Shown here in pieces: positions 53,365-62,695 of a stretch of DNA of 64,000 bases. The stretch's first letter is position 1. Every line of letters starts with the position of its first letter. The translations under genes were made by a program, and so were the position numbers. This DNA comes from Gammaproteobacteria bacterium. GTDB taxonomy: Bacteria; Pseudomonadota; Gammaproteobacteria; Tenderiales; Tenderiaceae. Under the pieces are notes generated by a model. It ran no database searches. It saw nothing but the letters and a program-made list of their open reading frames with translations, and was not told where the DNA came from. The DNA lies in assembly GCA_021731365.1 (NCBI GenBank), contig JAKFXL010000025.1, positions 57,428-121,427 of the forward strand, given 5' to 3'.

Positions 53365-53378
53365 TTTTGGAAGGAAAT

Positions 53379-54251
53379 ATGGATTCTCTACTGCTGGTAT
53401 TAACGGTTATTGGTGTGGTTCTGATTCTGGCGGGTATCGCCAAGATGCGTAGTAATCGCCGCCACCATCGGGACGAAATTGATCACAGCATTCTTTTTGA
53501 CAACCAACATAATAACGACGTGTTGGCCGATGATGATGTGGAGATCAAACGGGTACGTAAAACAGAAAAAACGGCGGATGTATCACCAATACATACTGAT
53601 ATAGACGTTTCGATGGCTGACGAAGATCTGCCACATATCAGTAGCGACAATGATATGAGGATTGATATCGATGCCAGTGATCGCCCCGAGCCTATCTATG
53701 AAGAACGCCCCATTGCCAGAGATCGCGCTCGTACAATTCTGAATAAGCTGCGTATGGATAACAAGGGTGATGATCTGGATCAAGAGGTCGAGTCCGATAA
53801 CACACTGATTAAACACTATCGCACTGGTGCACCGGATAAGGTGGTGGTGCTGAACATCATGGCACCCAAAGGTCGTTTTTTTGCCGGCCCCGTATTGGTG
53901 GATGCCATTGAATCGCTAGGCATGATCTATGGTGAGATGGAGATTTTTCATCTCTATTCCGACAATGCACCGCTGTTCAGTTTGGTCAATATGGTCAAGC
54001 CGGGTATTTTTGATATGACAACCATTGAGTCACTCAACACACCCGGCGTCAGCCTGTTTATTCAGCTGCCCAATAAACAGGGCAATGGTCTGGAGGCATT
54101 TGACATCATGCTTGATGTTGCACAGCGCCTCAACCTTAACTTAAGCGGTTCACTCTGTGACGAGCGCCGTAACATCCTCACCCACTCAGCCATTGATTAC
54201 ATGCGCCAGCAGCTGGCCGAGTATGACTGTAAGTGGTTGGCAACGGCCTGA
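53379..54251 (+). CDS. zipA: Cell division protein ZipA
   Basis: A 290-residue ZipA. The ATG at 53379 follows GGAAGGA by 6 bases; a TTG 12 bases earlier is less likely. An N-terminal membrane anchor (MDSLLLVLTVIGVVLILAG) is followed by an acidic, unstructured linker and the C-terminal FtsZ-binding domain (VVVLNIMAPKGRFFAGPVLVDAIESL, then GMIYGEMEIFHLYS, PGIFDM, GVSLFIQLPNKQ). ZipA anchors FtsZ to the membrane. In many gammaproteobacteria ligA follows zipA; here two TPR-glycosyltransferase genes do. Confidence 0.93.
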   Translation: MDSLLLVLTVIGVVLILAGIAKMRSNRRHHRDEIDHSILFDNQHNNDVLADDDVEIKRVRKTEKTADVSPIHTDIDVSMADEDLPHISSDNDMRIDIDASDRPEPIYEERPIARDRARTILNKLRMDNKGDDLDQEVESDNTLIKHYRTGAPDKVVVLNIMAPKGRFFAGPVLVDAIESLGMIYGEMEIFHLYSDNAPLFSLVNMVKPGIFDMTTIESLNTPGVSLFIQLPNKQGNGLEAFDIMLDVAQRLNLNLSGSLCDERRNILTHSAIDYMRQQLAEYDCKWLATA

Positions 54252-54273
54252 GTTAGCTGAGGTATATGGACCA

Positions 54274-56019
54274 ATGGTTGAGTTGGGGGTTACCTCGTTA
54301 CAGTCGATGAAAAAAGAGGCCGAGGCACTTTTACTGGAACAGCGCCTGCCAGAAGCAAGGGCCGCTTTTTCACAACTTTGTTTACGCTCACCTGATGATT
54401 ACAATGCCTGGCTTAATTTGGGAGCAGTAGAGGGGATGCTTGGCTCACTGGCAGCAGCCAAACAGGCCTTTCAGCAAGCACTTGAATTACGTAATGATGA
54501 ACCTAGGGTGTTTTTTAATCTGGCGCGCCTGTGTGAATTGCAGGAGCAATTTGATGAGGCCCTGCACTACTGGAGCGGTTATCTGCAGTTAAGGCCCGAT
54601 GACGCGGCTGGTTACGCACAAATAGCCCAGCTGTTGCATAAAGTGGGAAAGTTGCCAGAGGCGGCGCAGGCGATGCACGAGGCCGTTCAGCGCAATCCTG
54701 ATGAGGTTGAGTATTATAATAATCTCGGCGTTATGTTGGGGCGCTTGGGGCGTTATGAGGAGGCATTAACAAACTATCAACACGTATTGCGCCTAAGGCC
54801 TGATGTAGATGGGGTGTATTGCAATATTGCAAATCTCTATCACAACATGGGTGATGGTGAAATGGCCAGGGCCAATTTTGCCCGTGCTCTGGCGCTTAAC
54901 CCAGACAATGCCTCCACACATATGAATCTCGGATTTCATTACGCCAGGAGCGGCCGTAATGATGAGGCGCTGAACAGTTTTAGCGAGGCGTTACGGATAG
55001 CGCCTGATAATGCGGCGGCGCACTTTAATATGGCGTTGCTGCTGCTGTTGCTGGGGCAGTTTCATGAGGGGTGGTTAGAGTATGAGTGGCGTTTTAAATG
55101 TAATGAGATAAGGCGCCAGGATCTGCTTGCAAGGTATTACTCAAAGCCCCAATGGGATGGCGCTTATCTTACGACAGAGGTGTTGTTTGTTTACGTTGAG
55201 CAGGGTTTTGGTGATGCCTTGCAGTTTTGTCGTTACCTACCCCTTGTTGCGCGGCGTGTTAAACATCTCATTGTTGAATGTCATGCTGAGTTGTTGGCAC
55301 TGTTGCGTGGTCAAGGGCAATTTGCTGGCATTGAGTTTGTGGCCCGCTCTACCGATGATCTGTTGCCAACCGTCAATTACGATGTGCAGATTCCACTCTT
55401 GAGCCTGCCCCGGTTGTTTGAGACAGAGGTGGGGCCGGTATTTCAAGAGACAACCTATATTCAATCCGATCCACAGCAGATGGAACGTTGGCAGCGCCAT
55501 TTTAATCATAATAAGTTGAAGGTTGGGCTGGTATGGGCAGGCAGTCCTGATCACCAACGTGACCAGATGCGTTCGTTATCACTGAAGGTATTTAATCTGT
55601 TTGCCGGGATGAGTGGGGTCTGTTTTTACAGCCTGCAAAAAGGCCCCGCCGCATCTGAGGCGATTACACCGTCTGAGGGTATAGATCTGATTAATCTTGC
55701 GCCGGAGCTAAATGATTTCTCAGCAACTGCTGCAGTGATCGCCCATCTTGATCTGGTGATCAGCGTTGATACTGCTGTTGCTCACTTGGCTGGGGCGATG
55801 GGAAAACCAGTCTGGACATTGATCTACTCTCCCCCCGATTGGCGCTGGTTACTTGAATGCACAGGGAGCCCCTGGTATCCAACGATGCGGCTCTTCAGGC
55901 AGGAGATGGGTGGTGACTGGACGGCAGTGATTGAGCGTGTTGCCATGGAGTTGCAGAAAATGGTGCTACAACGTGGTGTGGCATCTGATGTTAAACGTCC
56001 AGACCTAGATCTGGTGTGA
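54274..56019 (+). CDS. TPR-glycosyltransferase-like protein, first paralogue
   Basis: A protein of about 581 residues. TPR repeats fill the first half (LNLGAVEGMLGSLAAAKQAFQQAL, then YNNLGVMLGRLGRYEEALTNY, and so on, about seven repeats). The second half is a glycosyltransferase-like Rossmann region with the family's fixed ending VDTAVAHLAGAMGKPVWTLI then SPWYPTMRLFRQ. The joint WEYEWRFKC-type segment (LEYEWRFKCNE) marks the domain boundary. Members resemble O-GlcNAc transferase-type proteins but their acceptors are unknown. The start is uncertain; ATG at 54274 lies 20 bases after the zipA stop. It overlaps the next paralogue by 4 bases. Confidence 0.8.
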   Translation: MVELGVTSLQSMKKEAEALLLEQRLPEARAAFSQLCLRSPDDYNAWLNLGAVEGMLGSLAAAKQAFQQALELRNDEPRVFFNLARLCELQEQFDEALHYWSGYLQLRPDDAAGYAQIAQLLHKVGKLPEAAQAMHEAVQRNPDEVEYYNNLGVMLGRLGRYEEALTNYQHVLRLRPDVDGVYCNIANLYHNMGDGEMARANFARALALNPDNASTHMNLGFHYARSGRNDEALNSFSEALRIAPDNAAAHFNMALLLLLLGQFHEGWLEYEWRFKCNEIRRQDLLARYYSKPQWDGAYLTTEVLFVYVEQGFGDALQFCRYLPLVARRVKHLIVECHAELLALLRGQGQFAGIEFVARSTDDLLPTVNYDVQIPLLSLPRLFETEVGPVFQETTYIQSDPQQMERWQRHFNHNKLKVGLVWAGSPDHQRDQMRSLSLKVFNLFAGMSGVCFYSLQKGPAASEAITPSEGIDLINLAPELNDFSATAAVIAHLDLVISVDTAVAHLAGAMGKPVWTLIYSPPDWRWLLECTGSPWYPTMRLFRQEMGGDWTAVIERVAMELQKMVLQRGVASDVKRPDLDLV

Positions 56020-57722
56020 AGAGAGTGGTTACATCAGAGCGGCTTTTGCTGGATGCCAAAAAACAGGAGGCGGCGACGCTGCTGCAAGCCCAACGGTTTT
56101 CTGATGCACTTGCCATACTGACATGGGTTTGCCAGCACGATCCTGATGATTATGACTCCTGGTTTAACCTTGGGGCCCTTAATGGCAAACTCGGGATGTT
56201 TGCAGCTGCAGAGGCCACATTTTTAAAAGCGCTTGCGTTACGTAGCAGTGATCCACAAATCTATATTAATCTGGCACGCCTCTGTGATCTTCAAGGTCGT
56301 TTTGATGAGGAGCTGGTCTATTGTCAGCGCTTTTTACAGCTGGTGCCAAATGATGGTGCGGCCTATTCACAGACAGGCAAAGTGCTGCACCGCTTGGGAC
56401 GCTTGCCAGAGGCTGAGCAGGCGTTACGTGAAGCTTGGCGCTGCGCCCCTGATAATGCAGCATATGTGAATAATCTTGGCATTGTCCTGGATGATCTTGG
56501 TCGTTACGATGATGCATTAGAGTGTTATCGAAGTGCGCTGCACTTGAACCCGCAAATGGATAGTGCCTATTGCAATCTGGGAAAGCTATTCCAAAAAAAT
56601 GGGGGAAGTGAATCTGCTGAAGCCGCATATATAGCAGCGCTGAATATTAATCCACAGAACTCAGATGTCCAACAAAACCTTGGTATCCTGCTGCTGGGGC
56701 TTGGGCGTAATGATGAGGCTATGCACTGTTTTGACGAGAGGCTTCGAGCACTCCCGGAGTGTGCAGAGGCTCATTGGAACCGTGCACTGTTATTGCTGGC
56801 GGCGGGTAATTTTAGTGATGGCTGGGAGGAGTATGAGTGGCGTTTTAAATGTCATGAGTTGATGTCTCAGCAACTTGAGGCGCGATACTCTTCAAAAACA
56901 TTGTGGGATGGATCAGTACTGACTGATCAAACATTATTGATCTATGTTGAGCAGGGGTTTGGCGATACGTTACAGTTTTGTCGTTATCTGCCACTGGTAA
57001 TGCAGCGGGTCAAACATCTGATCTTTGAATGTCAACCTGAACTGTTTGCGTTGTTGTCGAATGTGTTTAAGGATATCAAATGTATTCAGCGGCCAGCGGG
57101 GAGTGTGCCGCCTGATATTGATTACGACCTTCAGGCTCCGCTTTTGACACTTCCTCACCTGTTGAATACAGTTCTGGACTCGATCCCTGTTGCCATCCCG
57201 TATATACATGCTGATCGACGATTGGTGGAGCGCTGGTCTCAACGTATTGGCAAAAACAGTTTTAATGTTGGGCTTGTTTGGGCCGGGAATCAAAACTACA
57301 AGGGTGATAAAGAGCGCTCTCTTTCATTGGCGGCAATAGAGCGGTTGGGTGAAGTCAGTCGCCATATCTGTTTTTATAGCCTGCAAAAAGAGAGGGGTAC
57401 GGAGGCGCTTGTTTCAACGCCCCCCATGCGGCTGATCGATCTGGCATCAGAGCTGGATAGTTTTGCTACGACTGCGGCTGTGATCGAGAATCTGGATTTG
57501 GTGATTACGGTTGATACGGCAGTGGCTCATTTGGCCGGTGCGATGGGGAAACCGGTTTGGACCTTAATATATTCGCCTCCTGATTGGCGTTGGCTGCTGG
57601 ATCGCGATGATTCGCCCTGGTACCCAACAATGCGCCTTTTCAGACAATCAAAGGCGGGGGAGTGGGATGAAGTGATCGATCGTGTGGCCAGTGCACTCGC
57701 TATGGAGGTGTCCTGGCGGTGA
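56016..57722 (+). CDS. TPR-glycosyltransferase-like protein, second paralogue
   Basis: A 568-residue paralogue of the preceding protein with the same order of domains: about seven TPR repeats (WFNLGALNGKLGMFAAAEATF and others), the junction EEYEWRFKCHE, and the transferase-like region ending ITVDTAVAHLAGAMGKPVW, then PPDWRWLL and SPWYPTMRLFRQS. It starts with a GTG overlapping the stop of the first copy (GTGA at 56016-56019). The extensive match shows a tandem duplication; the TPR parts have diverged more than the ends. Substrates may differ, but nothing in the sequence shows which. Confidence 0.82.
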   Translation: MKRVVTSERLLLDAKKQEAATLLQAQRFSDALAILTWVCQHDPDDYDSWFNLGALNGKLGMFAAAEATFLKALALRSSDPQIYINLARLCDLQGRFDEELVYCQRFLQLVPNDGAAYSQTGKVLHRLGRLPEAEQALREAWRCAPDNAAYVNNLGIVLDDLGRYDDALECYRSALHLNPQMDSAYCNLGKLFQKNGGSESAEAAYIAALNINPQNSDVQQNLGILLLGLGRNDEAMHCFDERLRALPECAEAHWNRALLLLAAGNFSDGWEEYEWRFKCHELMSQQLEARYSSKTLWDGSVLTDQTLLIYVEQGFGDTLQFCRYLPLVMQRVKHLIFECQPELFALLSNVFKDIKCIQRPAGSVPPDIDYDLQAPLLTLPHLLNTVLDSIPVAIPYIHADRRLVERWSQRIGKNSFNVGLVWAGNQNYKGDKERSLSLAAIERLGEVSRHICFYSLQKERGTEALVSTPPMRLIDLASELDSFATTAAVIENLDLVITVDTAVAHLAGAMGKPVWTLIYSPPDWRWLLDRDDSPWYPTMRLFRQSKAGEWDEVIDRVASALAMEVSWR

Positions 57723-57804
57723 TTTTGCCACTGGCGATTTTGCCCGGAATTCCTGTATACTGCGCCACTCTTGATACTTGCACCGCCAGTATCAGTCGTT
57801 TTAT

Positions 57805-57919
57805 GGTGGCTCGCGTCGGTCACCCCGCAACGATATGCTGTGAACTCCGCCAGGCCCGGAAGGGAGCAACGGTAACAGCAGATTCGTGTGCCGGGGCCCG
57901 GCGGGCGCGGGCTGCCACC
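57805..57919 (+). ncRNA. ffs: 4.5S signal recognition particle RNA
   Basis: A 115-base RNA folding into one long hairpin: the ends GGTGGC (57805-57810) and GCCACC (57914-57919) pair. The conserved SRP core is clear: CCAGGCCCGGAAGGGAGCA on the 5' side and the CAGCAGATTCGTGTGCCGGG region on the 3' side, with the GGAA tetraloop region that binds Ffh. The position directly before dnaX is the standard one in gammaproteobacteria. Ends are set by pairing and could differ by a few bases. Confidence 0.92.
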
Positions 57920-58054
57920 TATATGTAACTCCGCATGTAAAAACTTACCAATTTCTATTTTTGTGTCGTGTAGTTAGCGCAGTTTTGCGTTAAAATCTTG
58001 GCCTATGTCATTATTTATCCATACATTCCCGGTTACGCTTGTAAAGGTGAACGG

Positions 58055-59674
58055 ATGAGTTATCAGGTTCTGGCACGTAAATGGCGGCCACGTAACTTCG
58101 GTACGATGGTGGGCCAGGAGCATGTTCTGCGGGCGCTGATCAACGCACTTGATAATGATCGTCTGCACCATGCCTACCTGTTTACCGGCACCCGTGGTGT
58201 TGGTAAAACCACTGTGGCGCGTATCTTTGCCAAATCACTCAATTGTGAACAGGGCATAACGTCGGTGCCGTGTGGTACTTGCAGTGCTTGCCGTGAAATT
58301 GATGAAGGGCGTTTTGTTGATCTACTTGAAGTGGATGCTGCTTCGCGCACAAAGGTTGAGGATACCCGCGAGTTACTGGAAAATGTGCAATATTCACCTA
58401 CCCGAGGCCGTTTTAAGGTCTACCTGATAGACGAAGTGCACATGCTCTCCAGCCACAGCTTCAATGCCTTGCTCAAGACACTTGAAGAGCCACCACCACA
58501 CGTTAAGTTTTTGCTGGCCACTACCGATCCGCAAAAACTCCCTGTTACCATTTTATCCCGTTGCCTGCAATTCAGTCTGAAGCGGTTATCAAAGGAACTG
58601 ATTGTCGGCCATCTCATTAATGTGATGGAAAAAGAGCAGATTCCTGCTGAATCAGCAGCGCTTTCGCTGATTGCTGAGGGGGCCGATGGCAGCATGCGTG
58701 ATGCGCTGAGCCTGCTCGATCAAGCCATTGCTTATGGCGGTGGTAAACTTACTGTCGCTGAAGTGGCGACTATGTTGGGAACCATTGATAAAAGTCATCT
58801 CTTCAGGATTTTGCAGGCCCTGGCTGATAACAATGGCCAATCTGTTCTCGATACCGTTCATGGGTTGGCTCAACAAGGAGTCGACTTTACGGCTGTATTG
58901 GCGGGGCTGATATCACAGCTGCATCAACTGGCCTTAATTCAAATCTCTCCACAAGCACTGGAGCAGTCACCAGACTATGCGGTAATGACGACATTAGCTG
59001 CGGCTATTACCCCGGAAGATGTTCAGCTCTATTATCAGATCGCTCTTCTGGGGCGGCGTGATCTCCCTTACGCACCCGATATGCGTAGTGGTTTTGAAAT
59101 GGTTTTGTTACGAATGTTGGCATTTCGCCCAGTAGCAGTGGGCGAGGTGGTATCACATCCTCAGGGTGTGACAGCACGATCTACAGCGGGCGCGCCTCCC
59201 CAGGCGTCCGCATCTGCCAGACAGTCAACGGTTATTGATGCTGTTTTAACTACGCAGCAGGATGATGTTGTAAAAAACGAGACTACACCGCTGAGCAGCG
59301 CTGCTCCCTGGCATGAGATTGTATCTAAGCTTGACCTGCGCGGCATGGCACTACAACTGGCGGTTAATTCGGTAATGACTCGGCGTGATGGCAATGTTAT
59401 TCATCTGATGCTCTCATCACAACACGCCACTCTACGCAGCCCGGCTATGGAGCTGCGCTTACATGACGCGTTACAGAGTTTTTTCAATGAATCCGTCAAA
59501 CTCAAATTTACGATTGGTGAGGTGCAGGAGAGTCCGGCCCATTTGAATCAACGTGCTAGCGATGAACGGCAGCAAGCAGCTGTCACTGCTATGCATAATG
59601 ATCCAAATGTTCAACGTATCCAGGAAACATTTAACGCAGAAGTGATTACTGAGTCTATTCGCCCCATTGGGTGA
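58055..59674 (+). CDS. dnaX: DNA polymerase III subunits tau (and probably gamma)
   Basis: A 539-residue clamp-loader subunit. The ATG at 58055 gives the family N-terminus MSYQVLARKWRPRNF; an upstream ATG (57998) lacks a ribosome-binding site. Walker A GTRGVGKT is at 45-52, followed by the four-Cys zinc module (CEQGITSVPCGTCSAC), the VEDTRELLENVQYSPTRGRFKVYLIDEVHMLS stretch with DExx box, and a variable linker before the C-terminal alpha-binding domain. An A AAA AAC slippery site at 59272-59278 followed by a hairpin would yield a gamma-like protein of about 420 residues. Confidence 0.95.
   Translation: MSYQVLARKWRPRNFGTMVGQEHVLRALINALDNDRLHHAYLFTGTRGVGKTTVARIFAKSLNCEQGITSVPCGTCSACREIDEGRFVDLLEVDAASRTKVEDTRELLENVQYSPTRGRFKVYLIDEVHMLSSHSFNALLKTLEEPPPHVKFLLATTDPQKLPVTILSRCLQFSLKRLSKELIVGHLINVMEKEQIPAESAALSLIAEGADGSMRDALSLLDQAIAYGGGKLTVAEVATMLGTIDKSHLFRILQALADNNGQSVLDTVHGLAQQGVDFTAVLAGLISQLHQLALIQISPQALEQSPDYAVMTTLAAAITPEDVQLYYQIALLGRRDLPYAPDMRSGFEMVLLRMLAFRPVAVGEVVSHPQGVTARSTAGAPPQASASARQSTVIDAVLTTQQDDVVKNETTPLSSAAPWHEIVSKLDLRGMALQLAVNSVMTRRDGNVIHLMLSSQHATLRSPAMELRLHDALQSFFNESVKLKFTIGEVQESPAHLNQRASDERQQAAVTAMHNDPNVQRIQETFNAEVITESIRPIG
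59272..59316 (+). promoter_or_regulatory. Candidate -1 ribosomal frameshift site in dnaX
   Basis: A heptamer A AAA AAC in the correct register (59272-59278), 14 bases before a perfect GAGCAGCGCTGCTC hairpin (59293-59306). In the -1 frame translation ends 13 codons later at TGA (59314). The product would end at residue ~420, close to the 431 of E. coli gamma, at the same place in the protein (between domains III and IV). Confidence 0.55.
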
Positions 59675-59713
59675 TGTAGGCATCGATCTACTTTATTAAA
59701 GGAGGAAAGTATC

Positions 59714-60040
59714 ATGATGAAAGGTGGTTTGGGCGGCCTGATGAAGCAGGCTCAAAAGATGCAGGAAAACGTACAGAAGGCCCAGGAAGAGCTGGGTAAT
59801 ATGGAAGTCACAGGACAATCGGGCGGTGGTATGGTCTCGGTGGTGATGACGGGGCGTCATGATCTGCGTCGTGTGACCATCGATCCCTCTCTGATGCAAG
59901 AAGATAAAGAGATGCTTGAGGATTTGCTGGCAGCAGCCGTGAACGATGCTGTGCGTACTATCGAACGTGTAAGCCAGGAAAAGATGTCCGGCATGACTGC
60001 TGGCATGGGCCTTCCACCTGGAATGAAACTGCCATTTTGA
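59714..60040 (+). CDS. ybaB: YbaB/EbfC nucleoid-associated protein
   Basis: A 108-residue DNA-binding protein. The family pattern is clear: [24 protein letters not shown] (a long basic-acidic helix), [18 protein letters not shown], then [26 protein letters not shown]. It binds DNA as a dimer and shapes the nucleoid. A strong GGAGGAAAG precedes the ATG. The order dnaX-ybaB-recR is conserved across bacteria, and the gene begins 39 bases after dnaX. Confidence 0.95.
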   Translation: MMKGGLGGLMKQAQKMQENVQKAQEELGNMEVTGQSGGGMVSVVMTGRHDLRRVTIDPSLMQEDKEMLEDLLAAAVNDAVRTIERVSQEKMSGMTAGMGLPPGMKLPF

Positions 60041-60108
60041 TGTTGGCCTGTTGTCCTGAAGAAATAGTGCCTGATTATTTTGCGGCTGAATTTAGTGTTT
60101 GATATTCG

Positions 60109-60705
60109 ATGAAACAGACTTCATTAATTGGCCAATTGATCGACGCGTTGCGTTGTTTGCCAGGTGTCGGGCCAAAATCTGCACAGCGTATGGCCTTCCA
60201 CCTGCTTGAGCGTGATAGAAATGGTGCGCGCCGTTTGGCCCATCTGTTAGTGGAGTCGGCCGATAAGATTGGCCATTGTTCCCAGTGCCGCACCCTTACT
60301 GAACATGAAATCTGCGCTATTTGTGCCAATACCGGGCGCGATCGTTCGTTATTGTGTGTGGTGGAGATGCCTACAGATGTGGCGGCGATTGAGCACTCAA
60401 ATGTCTATCGTGGCCTCTATTTTGTTCTGTTAGGACATCTTTCGCCACTGGATGGCATAGGCCCTGACCAGATTGGGCTGGATATACTCTCTGCACGTCT
60501 GGCACAGCAAGAGGTGAGGGAGGTTATCCTTGCTACCAATTCGACAGTGGAAGGTGAAGCAACTGCCCATTACATTGCAGAGTTGGCAAAGGGATATAAA
60601 ATTAATATCAGTCGTATAGCACGTGGTGTACCAATGGGAGGGGAGCTGGAGTATGTGGATGGTGGCACGTTGTCACATGCCATGGCCAGTCGGCAGCTGA
60701 TTTAA
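60109..60705 (+). CDS. recR: Recombination protein RecR
   Basis: A 198-residue RecR of the RecFOR pathway, which helps load RecA on gapped DNA. The helix-hairpin-helix [20 protein letters not shown], the four-Cys zinc finger ([16 protein letters not shown]), and the Toprim segment ([15 protein letters not shown]) with the Walker-B-like [18 protein letters not shown] motif are present, together with the terminal [23 protein letters not shown]. Length matches E. coli RecR (201). There are 68 bases between it and ybaB. Confidence 0.96.
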   Translation: MKQTSLIGQLIDALRCLPGVGPKSAQRMAFHLLERDRNGARRLAHLLVESADKIGHCSQCRTLTEHEICAICANTGRDRSLLCVVEMPTDVAAIEHSNVYRGLYFVLLGHLSPLDGIGPDQIGLDILSARLAQQEVREVILATNSTVEGEATAHYIAELAKGYKINISRIARGVPMGGELEYVDGGTLSHAMASRQLI

Positions 60706-60774
60706 TTTTAGAACTATCTTAATAATCTGTTTTGCTTCAGATTGCTGTTACCAAATCAATAAAAAGGATAACGT

Positions 60775-61167
60775 GTGTCAGAAGCGCTGCTGTTTGCAAT
60801 TGTAATTTATCTCTTAATGGTGCTGGCATTTTTTCTCGCCAAGTGGCGCTTTTTCCATGTGCCCGTCATGGTCCTTGCGATCCTGTTTGATCTGTTGATA
60901 CCAGTCTATTTAATTCTTACTAAGGATTGGTATAAACGGTTGATAGAGCAGGAAGAGATATTCTCTTTTATGATCTGGATGCATTTTATTCTGGTACTTA
61001 CCCTTTATGCCCTTTATGGACTCCAGATAATGACCATTAAAAAGATGATCAATGGGGATGAGGTTGCACGTAAAGAACATCGCACACAAGGTGTGGGAAT
61101 TTTAATTGCACGAGGCCTGGTGATACTGTCAGCAGCAATGTTGATAGACCCCACTGGTGCAGAGTAA
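60775..61167 (+). CDS. Hypothetical four-helix membrane protein
   Basis: A 130-residue membrane protein with a GTG start 6 bases after AAAGGATA. Four hydrophobic segments occupy about residues 3-20, 28-47, 65-86 and 108-122. The polar loops are short and basic. It is not clearly any known family; a DUF420-like cytochrome-oxidase assembly similarity is possible but weak. It lies 42 bases upstream of nsrR in the same direction, which hints at a link with nitric oxide or respiratory metabolism. Confidence 0.6.
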   Translation: MSEALLFAIVIYLLMVLAFFLAKWRFFHVPVMVLAILFDLLIPVYLILTKDWYKRLIEQEEIFSFMIWMHFILVLTLYALYGLQIMTIKKMINGDEVARKEHRTQGVGILIARGLVILSAAMLIDPTGAE

Positions 61168-61208
61168 CGCCATATTCGTTTCATTCAAACACTGTTTGGG
61201 GAAGTATT

Positions 61209-61685
61209 ATGCAATTAACGTTGTACAGTGATTACTCACTACGTGTATTGATCTATCTTGGCGCACATCCAGGACATCGTGCAACCATATCCGAAATAGC
61301 CCAGAGTTACGGTATATCACGCAACCATCTGGTAAAAGTTGTACATAATCTGGCCAACCTTGGTTTTATTGATACGGTTCGTGGTCGAAGTGGTGGCATG
61401 ATATTAGCGCTGGTACCAGCGCTAATTAATATTGGTGACGTTGTTCGTAAGACTGAGCCAGATTTTGATATCGTGGAGTGTTTTAATGAGACAACTAATA
61501 CCTGTCCAATCTCGCCCTCTTGTGCGTTGATTAAAGTTTTAAAAATAGCTCGTAATAGGTTTATCGAAACACTTGATGAGTATACCTTGGCAGATGTGGT
61601 AGCTAACGCCTCACAGCTGGCTGTTTATTTGAGAATTGACACGTCAGCTCTGCCAAAAATCCAGCGTGGACAAAAGGGGGGCTAA
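61209..61685 (+). CDS. nsrR: Rrf2-family nitric-oxide-responsive regulator NsrR
   Basis: A 158-residue Rrf2 regulator close to NsrR. The winged helix opens MQLTLYSDYSLRVLIYLGAHPG, with recognition helix YGISRNHLVKVVHNLANLGF and RGRSGGM wing. The three cluster-binding Cys are in ECFNETTNTCPISPSCAL. NsrR holds an iron-sulfur cluster that reacts with NO and relieves repression of NO-detoxifying genes. The C-terminal helix DEYTLADVV is typical. It is convergent with rsgA, separated by 8 bases. Distinction from other Rrf2 proteins rests on the opening and wing. Confidence 0.87.
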   Translation: MQLTLYSDYSLRVLIYLGAHPGHRATISEIAQSYGISRNHLVKVVHNLANLGFIDTVRGRSGGMILALVPALINIGDVVRKTEPDFDIVECFNETTNTCPISPSCALIKVLKIARNRFIETLDEYTLADVVANASQLAVYLRIDTSALPKIQRGQKGG

Positions 61686-61693
61686 GCCAGCTA

Positions 61694-62689
61694 TCACTTG
61701 TGTGAATGTGATATAGGCTCAATAAACGAGTTTAGAATCTCTAAATAGTTGTTATAGCGACGTTGGCTGATCTGTTTTTCAGCCACTGCGGTTTTAATGG
61801 CACACAGAGGTTCGTGTATATGCACACAGTTGTTGAATTTGCATTGTCCCAGGTAGTGACGGAACTCTATAAAACAGTCAGCGAGCACATCCAATCCTAT
61901 TCTGCTCAATCCAAACTCCCTTACACCCGGCGAATCAATCAGGTTTGCACCACATGGCAAATGGTAGAGCACGGCGGTGGTGGTGGTATGTTTACCTTTC
62001 CCTGAACTGGCTGAAACCTCGCCGATACGGATCGCTTTATCAGGTAAGAGTGCACTGATGAGTGATGACTTACCCACACCTGACTCACCCACAAAAACAT
62101 TTGTATGGCTGGCCAGTTGGGCGTGTAACTCATCAAGGCCATTTTTCTGTGTCGTGCTGGTGTAACACACCTGGTAACCGATATCGTGGTAGTTTTTCAG
62201 ATCCAGTGTTAACTGTTGTTGCTCCTCTTTATTCAGCAGGTCAATCTTGTTCACTACCAGAACGGGGGTAATCTTCAGGCTCTCTGCTGCAATGATGTAA
62301 CGGTCTATCAGGTTGGCATGAAATCGGTACCCCTCATCATCAAGGGCCTTGACTGTGGTAACGATAATGAGCTGGTCTATATTGGCCGCAATGGCTTTTT
62401 CACGGCCAATATCATCCGGGCGGGCGAGCAAGGTGTCGCGCTGCAATAATTCGACCACAATGCCTTGGTTATCATGGGTGGGTTCCCAGAGCACGCGGTC
62501 ACCACAGACAATAGCACCATGTTTACGTCGTGAAGTGCAACGATGGCTTGCACCATCGCTATCTTCAATATCCATTTTTGCCCCGTAACTAGCGACAACC
62601 AGACCAGTACGGTAGTCGCTGTTTATGGTGGTGTTTTTAGTTTTTGAGGGTGTTTGTGAACGTTGTGTAGGTGGACGTTTGAGCGACAT
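61694..62689 (-). CDS. rsgA: Ribosome small subunit-dependent GTPase RsgA
   Basis: A 331-residue circularly permuted GTPase that aids 30S maturation. An N-terminal OB-fold (TGLVVASYGAKMDIEDSD, then RRKHGAIVCGDRVLW) precedes the GTPase domain: G4 NKIDLL, G1 GESGVGKSSLI, G3 DSPGVREFG. The C-terminal zinc motif is CKFNNCVHIHEPLC. The arrangement divergent from orn, with only a small cytochrome gene between, is a variant of the conserved gammaproteobacterial order. Confidence 0.95.
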   Translation of the reverse strand: MSLKRPPTQRSQTPSKTKNTTINSDYRTGLVVASYGAKMDIEDSDGASHRCTSRRKHGAIVCGDRVLWEPTHDNQGIVVELLQRDTLLARPDDIGREKAIAANIDQLIIVTTVKALDDEGYRFHANLIDRYIIAAESLKITPVLVVNKIDLLNKEEQQQLTLDLKNYHDIGYQVCYTSTTQKNGLDELHAQLASHTNVFVGESGVGKSSLISALLPDKAIRIGEVSASSGKGKHTTTTAVLYHLPCGANLIDSPGVREFGLSRIGLDVLADCFIEFRHYLGQCKFNNCVHIHEPLCAIKTAVAEKQISQRRYNNYLEILNSFIEPISHSHK

Positions 62690-62695
62690 TGTCTA

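Noticed and set aside
57998..58054. Longer dnaX start at 57998
   Set aside because: The added 19 residues do not match DnaX and there is no ribosome-binding site; the ATG at 58055 gives the family N-terminus.
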